From positions 4,636 to 68,635 of the forward strand of contig NZ_JBDWAS010000058.1 of the NCBI RefSeq assembly GCF_039978735.1: a DNA stretch of 64,000 nt, given 5' to 3'. Position numbers and translations under genes: made by a program. Numbering within the stretch: position 1 is the first letter of the stretch; every line of letters begins with the position of its first letter. Source of the stretch: Maricaulis sp039978735 (lineage in GTDB: Bacteria; Pseudomonadota; Alphaproteobacteria; Caulobacterales; Maricaulaceae). Below are positions 32,844 to 41,084 of the stretch, piece after piece. The notes under the pieces were generated by a model. It had not been told where the DNA came from. It searched no databases and saw only the letters and a list, made by a program, of their open reading frames with translations.

Positions 32844-33187
32844 GATAGACGGTCCGGATTCGGGCCGGGAGGGCAGGCTGGATGTATGGCGTGCTAGATC
32901 GCCCGGTTGCTGAGCATGCGGGCGAACTGGTCACACTTCGAGCGTGCCCTTGAATTCATGCTGCCCTCCCCGCATTTTGTGTTTCGATGACAGTGACGGC
33001 GAAGTTCCGACGGTGTCAATAAAAAACGTACACGTCGTTCAAATTGCCTTCCCTCGGGCTTGTCAACAATGCCGGGCTGGGGTTGTATGGGGAGGAGCAA
33101 GACGGGCGCGCGACTCTTCGGAACGTCGCAAATGCCCGCGGGGTCGGTCTTTTCCGGTTCCGTACTCAAAGGAAAGAGGCACGATCT
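32844..33187. promoter_or_regulatory. Divergent region, esterase / duplicated TetR gene
   Basis: No gene is supported in these 344 bases. ACGTACACGT (33026-33035), flanked by AA and CGTT, forms the near-palindrome AACGTACACGTCGTT and is a candidate operator for the downstream TetR-type protein. AAAGGAAAGAGG precedes the ATG at 33188. Confidence 0.4.
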
Positions 33188-34492
33188 ATGAGCGTACTCC
33201 GTCCCGACTTCCCCGACCATTCTTCGCCGTTTTCGCGCGAACAGGAGCGACAGCGCAAGGAGGCGGCCATCCTGTCGGCGGCGGCGCGGCGCTTTGACGC
33301 CGAAGGTGTCCATGCGACGCGGCTCGAGGACATCGCCGGGGATCTGGGGCTGACGAAGACCGGGATCAGCTATTATTTCGCGTCCAAGGAAGACCTGGCC
33401 GGCGAAGTTTACCGTGCAGCGGCGCGGGCCCTGGCCGAGGCGGTCGAGATTGCGCGTACGGCAGACGGTGCCGCCGCCCAGCTGCGCAAGCTGTTCGAGG
33501 TTTTCGCCGATCACATGCGGGCCGTGTCGGAAGGCCGGCGGCATAATCTCGCGGCGATGAATGATCTCGATGCGCTGGGGGACGAACTCCACGCGAGCAT
33601 CGCGGCGGAGCTGTCGCGCTGCGTCTCGGACGTCAATAACATGATCGCCAGCTGGGTCCGGGAAAGCGGGGCGCCACTCGGACGGCCTGAACCGGCGACC
33701 TTCCTTGTTTTCGAGCTGCTCGACTGGATGGGGTCCTGGCCGCGGCGCAAGCGCGACTGGAATATCGACACGGCGGCAGACACACTCCTCGAGATCCTCG
33801 CCGGCGGTCTCAAGGCGGGCGGCGACTGGCAGCCGGCCGCCCTTCAGCCTGGATCGCCCGATGTCGGCGTGCCGCAGGTCTTTGACCGCGAAGCCCGCAA
33901 CCGCATGAAGCGGGAAGCCTTCCTCAAGGCTGGCACGCGCTTCTTCAACAAGAAGGGCTTCGGCGGTGTTGCCCTGTCGGAAGTGGCCGCCTCGCTCGGG
34001 GTCACCCGCGGCGCGTTCTACTATCACATCCCCGACAAGGAGCAGCTGCTGGAGCAATGTCTCGAACGGTCCTTCACGGCTGTCGAGCAGGCGCTGGACC
34101 GGGCTGAGGGCGGCGGCCGTTCCGGGCTCGGTGTGATCGAGCATGCCATTCGCGACCTGATTTATCAGCAGGCCAGCGGTGTCACACCGTTGCTGCGGCC
34201 CTCGCTGGCCGCAGCCCTGCCGGAAGCGCGCCAGCGCCGGCATGCGGCCAGGCTGCGCAATATCGCCCGGCGCTTCGGCGACGCGCTGGAGCATGCCGTC
34301 GAGGCCGGTGAGGCGCGGCCGGTGGATATCCAGGCGGCCGAGCGCATCCTGACACACGCTGTCTTCCTGAATGGCGGCTACACGATTGCCGCCGCGAACA
34401 GTTTCACCGACTGGCGGATATCCGAAGATCCGCTCACCGCGACCATCGACTATGTCTACATCCTGATGCGTGGTCTGGGAGCCGGGCAGTGA
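33188..34492 (+). CDS. Duplicated TetR regulator (two TetR units in one chain)
   Basis: The ATG at 33188 has an AAGGAAAGAGG site and gives 434 residues, twice the TetR norm. Unit 1 has its helix-turn-helix at about residues 43-70 (TRLEDIAGDLGLTKTGISYY) and a ligand-type helical domain to about 210. Unit 2 has its own at about 261-288 (VALSEVAASLGVTRGAFYYH) and a second helical domain. The two share the FF/YF-xxK-E-L pattern but differ in sequence, so this is an old fusion. TetR proteins act as dimers; this chain could supply both halves. Its stop overlaps the GTG of the exported lyase gene. Confidence 0.92.
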   Translation: MSVLRPDFPDHSSPFSREQERQRKEAAILSAAARRFDAEGVHATRLEDIAGDLGLTKTGISYYFASKEDLAGEVYRAAARALAEAVEIARTADGAAAQLRKLFEVFADHMRAVSEGRRHNLAAMNDLDALGDELHASIAAELSRCVSDVNNMIASWVRESGAPLGRPEPATFLVFELLDWMGSWPRRKRDWNIDTAADTLLEILAGGLKAGGDWQPAALQPGSPDVGVPQVFDREARNRMKREAFLKAGTRFFNKKGFGGVALSEVAASLGVTRGAFYYHIPDKEQLLEQCLERSFTAVEQALDRAEGGGRSGLGVIEHAIRDLIYQQASGVTPLLRPSLAAALPEARQRRHAARLRNIARRFGDALEHAVEAGEARPVDIQAAERILTHAVFLNGGYTIAAANSFTDWRISEDPLTATIDYVYILMRGLGAGQ

Positions 34493-35895
34493 GCCGACTG
34501 CGGCAGGCGGTTTGCGCCGCGGTCATCCTGTGCGCGGGGCTGGCTCCCGGCGCTGCAGGCGCACAGTCTGAGAGTATCGAGGACGTCTTCTCGGATGCGC
34601 GGCTGAATGCCTATGTGCTGGAGATCGAGGCTGCCCTGGCGCGCGCCCAGGCGGCCGAAGGCGTGATCCCGCAATCGGCGGCTGACGCGATCACGGCGGC
34701 AGCCCGGCCGGAAGCGGTTCCGGCAGATGCGCTGGCGGCGGAATATGCGATCGTCCGCCACCGCATGGTTGCCTTCCTCAACGTGTTTTCGCGCTCGCTC
34801 GACGCTGACGCGGCCAACTATCTCCACTATGGCGCGACCACGGTCGACATCTATGACACGGCGGCGATCCTGCAGGTGCGGCAGTCGATCCTGCTTCTGA
34901 TCGAGGACTTGCGGGCGATCGAGCTGCAGCTGATCGATCTTGCCGAGACGCACCGTGACACGCCGATGATCGGCCGCACGCTGGGCCAGCATGCCCTGCC
35001 GATCACGTTTGGCAAGAAAGTGTCCGGCTGGATCGGCGAGAACCGCCGTCATATCGAGCGCCTTGCCGACCTGCTCGACCGGGTCGAACGGTCAGCCATC
35101 ATGAAGGGCGCGGTCGGCAGCTATGTCGGTCTGGGCGACCGGGCCCAGGCGGTCGAGCGCCGGTTCGGTGAGGAACTGGGTCTGTCGGAACCCTATGCCG
35201 ATGACTGGCACGCCTCGCGCGACGTGTTTGCCGAATATGCCGTCACCCTGGGTCTGCTCGCGCGCTTTTACGGTCGGGTCGGGCAGGAGGTCTTCCTGTT
35301 GCAGATGACCGATATCGCGGAGGTTATCGAACAGCGCAGCAGCACGGCGGTCGGATCGAGCACGATGCCGCACAAGAATAATCCGTCCCTGTCCGAGGCG
35401 CTGATCCACTATTCCCGGACCATTCCGGCGCTGTCGGACATCGTCGCGGACGACATGATCAATTTCTTCGAGCGCGACAACACTTCGCGGCCCAATGACG
35501 CCATCGGCGAGCTGTCGATCGAAGCCGAGGACATGCTGTCCGCGGCCAACCGGCTTGTGGGGCGATTGCATGTCGACGCCGAAGCGATGCGCCGCAATCT
35601 GGATCGCTCCGGCGGCTGGATACTGTCGCAGCGTTTCGTGTTCGCGCTGGCGCCGCATATCGGCCGGACCGAAGCGGAGGAACTGATCCGCGATCTCGCC
35701 GCCGAGGCGCATGAAAACGGTGCCGGGCTTCGTGAGGCGGCGATGGAAAATGCCGTTATCCGCGAAGCGCTTGGCGAGGCGGAAGTCGAGGCCCTGCTGG
35801 ATCCGGAAACCTATATCGGCCTGGCCGGAGAGCAGGTCGATGCCGTGATCGCCGCAGCGCGTGCGGCGCGCGAGACGGACCCGTCCGCCGACTGA
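34489..35895 (+). CDS. Exported fumarase/adenylosuccinate-lyase superfamily enzyme
   Basis: A 468-residue lyase starting with GTG, GGGAG upstream, overlapping the TetR stop. Residues 1-25 are a signal peptide (VILCAGLAPGAAGA). The superfamily motifs are intact: His113 and TT in LHYGATTVDIYDTA, His168 in TLGQHALP, and the signature GSSTMPHKNNP at 289-299 with its catalytic serine. Members cleave C-N or C-O bonds and release fumarate or similar acids, or catalyse cycloisomerisation of carboxymuconates. They are normally cytoplasmic, so an exported form is odd. It resembles the muconate-cycloisomerase/adenylosuccinate-lyase branch, but substrate is unknown. Confidence 0.88.
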   Translation: MSRLRQAVCAAVILCAGLAPGAAGAQSESIEDVFSDARLNAYVLEIEAALARAQAAEGVIPQSAADAITAAARPEAVPADALAAEYAIVRHRMVAFLNVFSRSLDADAANYLHYGATTVDIYDTAAILQVRQSILLLIEDLRAIELQLIDLAETHRDTPMIGRTLGQHALPITFGKKVSGWIGENRRHIERLADLLDRVERSAIMKGAVGSYVGLGDRAQAVERRFGEELGLSEPYADDWHASRDVFAEYAVTLGLLARFYGRVGQEVFLLQMTDIAEVIEQRSSTAVGSSTMPHKNNPSLSEALIHYSRTIPALSDIVADDMINFFERDNTSRPNDAIGELSIEAEDMLSAANRLVGRLHVDAEAMRRNLDRSGGWILSQRFVFALAPHIGRTEAEELIRDLAAEAHENGAGLREAAMENAVIREALGEAEVEALLDPETYIGLAGEQVDAVIAAARAARETDPSAD

Positions 35896-36034
35896 CAGAC
35901 TCCACCGCATTCGATATGAGACACTCGACGCTCCGGATCGGGTACCTTGCGCCTGCATCGGCTCTGGTAGAGCATGCCGGACTGTCCTGGGACAGGGCGC
36001 CAGAGGGGGCGGCCGGCTGCGGGGAAGCGTAAGA

Positions 36035-36613
36035 ATGGTGGCGGCCGTCAGTGATGCCGTAAATGTGGAAGAGTTGTACCGCGTGCACGGGCGGCGCGTG
36101 CGCTGGATCGTGTGGCGCATTGTCGGCAATGCCCAGGATGCGGACGACATCACCCACGCCGCGTTCGAGCGCCTGCTCGAGGTTGATGGCGATACCGGAC
36201 CGGTGCGGAATGAGGGCGCGTTCGTCACGACGATCGCGACCAATCTTGCGCGAAACCATCTGCGGCACTGCAATACGGTGCGGCGCCATTCTGCCGCAGT
36301 AGCGCATCATTACAGTGACGTTATTGCCCCATTCGCACCGCCTGCGGACACCATAACGGATGAAGAACGTGACATGGCCCGGCGCGCGGCCCTGTCCGAA
36401 GCCATCGGGCAGCTGCCGCCGAAATGCCGGCACGCCTTCGTGCTTTGCAAGCTGAAGGGGATGACCTATCAGCAGGCCGCAGAGCGGATGGGTATTTCGA
36501 TCCACATGGTCAAGAAACACGTTCAGCGCGGCATGGCGCGTCTGGCCGAGCATCTGCACGGGATGCCGGACGGGAACGGGGATACAGCAAGGGCGGCGAA
36601 CGATGCCGGCTGA
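36035..36613 (+). CDS. ECF sigma factor, FecI type
   Basis: A 192-residue sigma factor starting at the ATG at 36035 with GGGGA upstream. Region 2 covers YRVHGRRVRWIVWRIVGNAQDADDITHAAF and region 4 covers LPPKCRHAFVLCKLKGMTYQQAAERMGISIHMVKKHVQRG. No extra C-terminal domain. It overlaps the FecR gene by eleven bases. In the usual circuit a ligand-loaded receptor signals through FecR to free this sigma factor, which then drives transcription of the receptor gene. Confidence 0.92.
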   Translation: MVAAVSDAVNVEELYRVHGRRVRWIVWRIVGNAQDADDITHAAFERLLEVDGDTGPVRNEGAFVTTIATNLARNHLRHCNTVRRHSAAVAHHYSDVIAPFAPPADTITDEERDMARRAALSEAIGQLPPKCRHAFVLCKLKGMTYQQAAERMGISIHMVKKHVQRGMARLAEHLHGMPDGNGDTARAANDAG

Positions 36614-37649
36614 TCGCGATATGAACATCTTCGACACCGCCTCTGTCTGGGCCGAGCGTCTTATGGCCGACGGTGCGCTGGACGCAGCCGTCGAAGCCGA
36701 GCTGGAAGCCTGGTTGCAGGCCGATCCGCAGCACCAGGCGGCACTCAATGCCTGTCTCGAGCTCGAGGGCATGATCGATGCCGCGCACGGCAGCGACTGG
36801 GCCGACGGTCTGATCGCCGCCACCGAGGCGGAACTGACGGCGGACGAGGCGCCCGGCCGTCCGGCCTGGATCGTGCCGGCCGTGATCGGCATGGCGGCGA
36901 TGCTCGCCCTGGCGATTGCCTTGCCTGTGTGGACAGGCATGCTGGGCGGGGATCGGCCGACTGACATTGACGGAGCTGTGCAGGTCGCGGCTCTGGAAAC
37001 CTATTCCACGGCGCGGGGTGACCGGCAGGAGATCGCCCTGCCGGACGGGTCGGTGATGACGCTGAACACCGGTTCCCGGGTCACGACGGCTTTTGCCACC
37101 GATGAGCGCCGGGTCGTGCTGGAAGCGGGGGAGGCCCTGTTCGAGGTTTCGCACGATCCCTCGCGGCCCTTCATCGTCGAGGCGGGCGGACACGAAGTCC
37201 GGGCCGTGGGCACCGCGTTCAACGTCTATTCCCGCGATGACGGGCGTACGGTTGTGACGGTGGTCGAGGGTCTGGTGCAGACGCGGATCGAGAGCGGTCC
37301 GGCATCGGCGGCCCTGCTGCGCGCCGGTGACCAGGTCGAGCTTGTGCCGGGTGAGCCGGCGCCCGAACCGGCGCGGGTCGATGTCGTCGCTGCGACCGCG
37401 TGGCGTCAGGGGCGGCTTGTGTTCGACGGGCGACGCCTGAGCGAGGTGGTCAGTGAATTCCGCCGCTACAACGATCTCGACATTGCCTTCGCCGACGGGC
37501 AGCTGGGCGAATTGCAGATCTCAGGCTCCTTCGACCCGTCCGACAGCGAGGCGTTCCTGGCGGCCCTGTCGGCGACCGAGTCGCTGCGCATCGAGCGGGT
37601 TGGCGACGGTATCCGGATCCACGCGTCCGAGGGAAATATACAACCCTGA
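36603..37649 (+). CDS. FecR-type anti-sigma factor / signal transducer
   Basis: A 348-residue protein with an N-terminal cytoplasmic anti-sigma region (residues 1-85, with AWLQADPQHQAALN), one transmembrane helix at about 90-113 (VPAVIGMAAMLALAIALPVW), and a periplasmic FecR domain (GDRQEIALPDGSVMTLNTGS to RAVGTAFNVY). The C-terminal part has RLVFDGRRLSEVVSEFRRYN, the segment that binds the STN domain of a receptor. It should pair with the STN-containing receptor encoded next. Confidence 0.92.
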   Translation: MPADRDMNIFDTASVWAERLMADGALDAAVEAELEAWLQADPQHQAALNACLELEGMIDAAHGSDWADGLIAATEAELTADEAPGRPAWIVPAVIGMAAMLALAIALPVWTGMLGGDRPTDIDGAVQVAALETYSTARGDRQEIALPDGSVMTLNTGSRVTTAFATDERRVVLEAGEALFEVSHDPSRPFIVEAGGHEVRAVGTAFNVYSRDDGRTVVTVVEGLVQTRIESGPASAALLRAGDQVELVPGEPAPEPARVDVVAATAWRQGRLVFDGRRLSEVVSEFRRYNDLDIAFADGQLGELQISGSFDPSDSEAFLAALSATESLRIERVGDGIRIHASEGNIQP

Positions 37650-37701
37650 CTGGCCCGCACGTGCATCTTCCGGCAGCAATGCGACATTTCGGTAACAGCG
37701 A

Positions 37702-37732
37702 TGTCACATGGCTTCTGGCAAGTTGTCACATG
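37702..37732 (+). promoter_or_regulatory. Direct repeats TGTCACATG before transducing receptor
   Basis: TGTCACATG occurs at 37702-37710 and 37724-37732, 22 bases apart, or two helical turns, on the same face. GACAT (37683-37687) forms an inverted partner of the first copy. They lie 36 bases before the receptor ATG and may bind an activator. Confidence 0.4.
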
Positions 37733-37767
37733 AGGGGGATCGGGCGTCCCCGTATCGAGGTGCGGGG

Positions 37768-40700
37768 ATGCGCGTCAGCGGCAGGACATCAGTCAGGATG
37801 AAAGGCGTCCGGGCAGCCCTCCTCGGTGCGCTGCTCCCGGTGATGATGCCGCACGTCCCGGCTGTGTCCCAGGAGACGCAAACCGCCGCGCCGGACGCTT
37901 TCAGCTTCGACATTCCGGCCGGACCGCTGGGGCCCGCGCTGTCGCGCTTTGCCCTGGTGACGAGCCATCAATTGCTGGCGGAATCGCATCTGGTCGCCGG
38001 TGTGCAGACCCGGGGTGCCGAGGGGCAGTATTCCGCCGAGGAAGGGCTCGAACGGCTACTCGCCGGAACCGGGCTGGAGTTCAGCACCGTCGATGCCCGG
38101 ACCCATGTGCTCGGGCGGCGCTCCGGCAATCCGTCCGCGGGTGTGTCTACGGATGCGCGGCCCGGCATTGTCCGCCTGTCCGGGCACCCGGTGAGTGACG
38201 ATCCGGCCGGAACGCCCGCGGCGTCCGCTTATATCGATCCGCAGGAAGTGATCCTGGTCACCGGGTCGCGCTTCGAGCGGGCCGGGCGGGCGGCGGTGCT
38301 GCCGGTGCAGGTGATCGGCCGCACGGCGCTGGAAACCTCGGGCGCTATCGAGATCGGCGAGATGATCGCCAGCCAGTCGCCGGCGACGCTGGAGTTCTCC
38401 AACGCCTCCACGCATCTCAGCGCCCAGAATGCCGGCCTGTCCTCGATCGGGCTGCGCGGTCTGGGCACGACGCGCACGCTGGTCCTGATCGACGGGCGGC
38501 GCACGGTGGCAAACAGCGGCAATGCCAGCCGCTTCGGCTCGGACACCATCCCGGCGGAGTTTGTCGAGCGGGTGGAAATCTCCACCGGCGGCGCGTCTGC
38601 GGTCTATGGCTCGGATGCGATTGCGGGCGTGGTCAATTTCGTCCTGATCGACAGTCTGGAAGGCGGCCGCCTGCTCGCCCAGGCCGGCATGACCCAGGAC
38701 GGCGGCGGTCAGTATCACGTGCTCAGCGCTACGCAGGGCTGGCGGTTCGGTGATGGCCGGGGGCGCCTCCTGTTCAACGTCACCCGTGACCACATGCGCC
38801 GTATCGGTGCCGAGGACCGCGACTGGGCGCAGGTTCCGGTCAGCCTGGCGGGCGATGGCGAGACGCTGGAAGCGGACCTGTCGAGCTATACGCCGGGCGG
38901 ACGCTTCATCGGCTATGACTTCTGGTATGACGAGGCCGGGCTGCAGACGGATTTCGATATCGCTGTCGATGGCTATGACACCCGCTCCTTCGCCACGATC
39001 TCGGTGCCGCGCGAGCGGGACCTGTTCGCGCTGAAACTCGACTATGATTTCGATGGCGGCGTGTCGGCCTATTTTACGGGCCTGTTCTCGCACAGCGAGA
39101 GCCTGTCCTCGCGGGAAGCCCAGACCGCCTATTACAATGAGCGCTTCGGGCTCGACAATGAGCGGATCGGCATGATTCCGGTGGACCATCCGCTGGTGCC
39201 CGAACCGATCCGCCAGGCCGCGCTGGACGGGGGATTGTCCGGCATCACCTGGCGCCGGCGTTTCAGCGAGCTGGGCGAGGAATACCGCCGGAACGACCGG
39301 ACGACACAGCGCTTCTGGGCCGGGCTGCAGGGCGAGGCGGGTATCTGGAGCTGGGACATCGCCCTGGGCCACGGCCGCTACGACCAGGATCAGCTGCGCA
39401 GCGGCGAGGTGAATTACGCCCGCATCCGAAACGCTCTGGACATTGAGGCCGATCCGGCGAGTCCCGGCAATTATCGCTGTGTCAGCGCCGCTGCGCGCGC
39501 CGCCGGGTGTGCGCCTCTGGACATGTTCGGCGTGAATGCGATCTCGGCAGAGGCGGCCGACTATATCCGCGCCACCGACCGGCTGGAGGTCGAGGTCGAG
39601 CAATGGACGCTGGGCGGGTCGGCGTTGGGCGATGTCGCGCTGCCGGACGGGCGTGTGATCTCGCTGGCCTGGGGGGCGGAACACCGTGTCGACAGCCAGC
39701 GCACGCGCGGCGATGCGGCGGCGCTGAACCGCGAGACCGGCTATGTCGGCGTTCCCGATCTGGATGCGGTTGGCCATGCGAGCGAAGTCTTCGCAGAGGC
39801 CCTGGTGCCGGTTGTCCCGGACCGTTTCGACGTAACCGCAGCCGTGCGCCTGGCCCATTATGATATCGACCGGGTCGGCCTTGTCGGCAGCTATCGCCTC
39901 GGCGGTGTGTGGTCGCCCAGTGATGCGCTGGCTTTCCGCGGACAGGTCTCCCGTGCCCAGCGTGCGCCCAGCCTGACCGAGCTCTATTCCGGGCCGCGCG
40001 GCGACTATGACACCGTCAGCGACCCCTGCCACGGCGTGACCGGCGCGAGTTCCGGCCGGATCGCCGAAAACTGCCGCTCCGAGCCGGGTATTGCCCGGGC
40101 GATCGCCGAGGACGGCATCTACGAGCAGACGATCACCAGCGTCTATGCGCCCAATTCGGGCAATCCGGATCTCGAGGAAGAGCGCTCGGATGCCGTCACG
40201 CTGGGGCTGGTCTACACACCGGTGCGGGCCGAAGGGCTCAGCCTGTCCGTCGATCTCTACGACATCCGGGTGTCCGGTGCGATCTCGTCCCTGTCCAGCC
40301 GGGCGCTGCTGTCGGAATGTTATGGCGCGCCGGTCGCGATATCCGCCAACCGGTATTGCGCCGACATCCAGCGCGGCGAGACGGGCCAGCTGCTGGAGAT
40401 GCAGAACCGCGTCGCCAATCTCAACGAGATCCGGTCTGCCGGAGCCGACGTGACGCTGGACTATGCCTGGCAGGTGTCGCCCGCCTCGATCTGGGCCGGT
40501 GACTGGGATTTGCGGATTCTCTACGCCTATACCGACCGTCTCGAGCAGGTGTTTGAAGGCTCGGACGGCGATGTCAGCCGATCGGTCTGGGACGGCGAGG
40601 TTGGCGCGCCGCACCATCGCTGGACAGCGCGCCTGGGCGTGACGCGCGGGCCCTGGCTGGTGCAGTGGCGGGTGCGCTATGAGGGGGCGGCAATCGACGG

Positions 40701-40959
40701 GCATGACCGCGCCGCAAAGGCCAATGCCGGGGATATGCTCTTCCTCGAAATCGATCCGTGGATGCAGCACGACCTGCATGTGCGCTATCTCGCCGGCGCT
40801 GATGGCCGGCTGCAGATTTTCGGCGGCATCAACAATGTCTTCCACGATTACGGCCCCTTCCTGCCAAGTGGCACGGAAAGCGGCGGCCGGCGCAATTTCA
40901 GTCCGGGCTATGATGCAGCCGGGCGGCGCGTCTATGCCGGTATCCGGGCGCGCTGGTAG
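37768..40959 (+). CDS. TonB-dependent transducer with STN domain (FecA type)
   Basis: I choose the ATG at 37768 because GAGG lies seven bases upstream; earlier starts at 37708 lack a ribosome-binding site. The chain is 1063 residues. After the signal peptide (ending AVSQ) comes an STN signalling domain, about residues 45-105 (FDIPAGPLGPALSRFALVTS, then LERLLAGTGLEF), then a TonB-box stretch EVILVTGSRFERAG, a plug with STGGASAVYGSDAIAGVVNF and a barrel ending in IRARW. The STN domain and the adjacent FecI/FecR genes make it a ligand-sensing receptor. Its plug is closely similar to that of the next receptor. Confidence 0.95.
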   Translation: MRVSGRTSVRMKGVRAALLGALLPVMMPHVPAVSQETQTAAPDAFSFDIPAGPLGPALSRFALVTSHQLLAESHLVAGVQTRGAEGQYSAEEGLERLLAGTGLEFSTVDARTHVLGRRSGNPSAGVSTDARPGIVRLSGHPVSDDPAGTPAASAYIDPQEVILVTGSRFERAGRAAVLPVQVIGRTALETSGAIEIGEMIASQSPATLEFSNASTHLSAQNAGLSSIGLRGLGTTRTLVLIDGRRTVANSGNASRFGSDTIPAEFVERVEISTGGASAVYGSDAIAGVVNFVLIDSLEGGRLLAQAGMTQDGGGQYHVLSATQGWRFGDGRGRLLFNVTRDHMRRIGAEDRDWAQVPVSLAGDGETLEADLSSYTPGGRFIGYDFWYDEAGLQTDFDIAVDGYDTRSFATISVPRERDLFALKLDYDFDGGVSAYFTGLFSHSESLSSREAQTAYYNERFGLDNERIGMIPVDHPLVPEPIRQAALDGGLSGITWRRRFSELGEEYRRNDRTTQRFWAGLQGEAGIWSWDIALGHGRYDQDQLRSGEVNYARIRNALDIEADPASPGNYRCVSAAARAAGCAPLDMFGVNAISAEAADYIRATDRLEVEVEQWTLGGSALGDVALPDGRVISLAWGAEHRVDSQRTRGDAAALNRETGYVGVPDLDAVGHASEVFAEALVPVVPDRFDVTAAVRLAHYDIDRVGLVGSYRLGGVWSPSDALAFRGQVSRAQRAPSLTELYSGPRGDYDTVSDPCHGVTGASSGRIAENCRSEPGIARAIAEDGIYEQTITSVYAPNSGNPDLEEERSDAVTLGLVYTPVRAEGLSLSVDLYDIRVSGAISSLSSRALLSECYGAPVAISANRYCADIQRGETGQLLEMQNRVANLNEIRSAGADVTLDYAWQVSPASIWAGDWDLRILYAYTDRLEQVFEGSDGDVSRSVWDGEVGAPHHRWTARLGVTRGPWLVQWRVRYEGAAIDGHDRAAKANAGDMLFLEIDPWMQHDLHVRYLAGADGRLQIFGGINNVFHDYGPFLPSGTESGGRRNFSPGYDAAGRRVYAGIRARW

Positions 40960-41084
40960 GCCGCCGCCATCTTTTTCTCAAAATTTGTGACAACCCGGGT
41001 ACCCGATGCGGTCCCTTGCGTGTCTCCCCTCTACCAACACTACGCGCAGTCGAGGGGACGGTGCGAAAAACAAGGGGATTTCCG

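Noticed and set aside
33044..33187. N-terminal extension of the duplicated TetR protein
   Set aside because: The extra 48 residues have no TetR likeness, while the ATG at 33188 has a good ribosome-binding site.
38056..40845. Antisense open frame of 929 codons opposite the STN receptor
   Set aside because: Shadow of the receptor gene; no recognisable domain and no ribosome-binding site.
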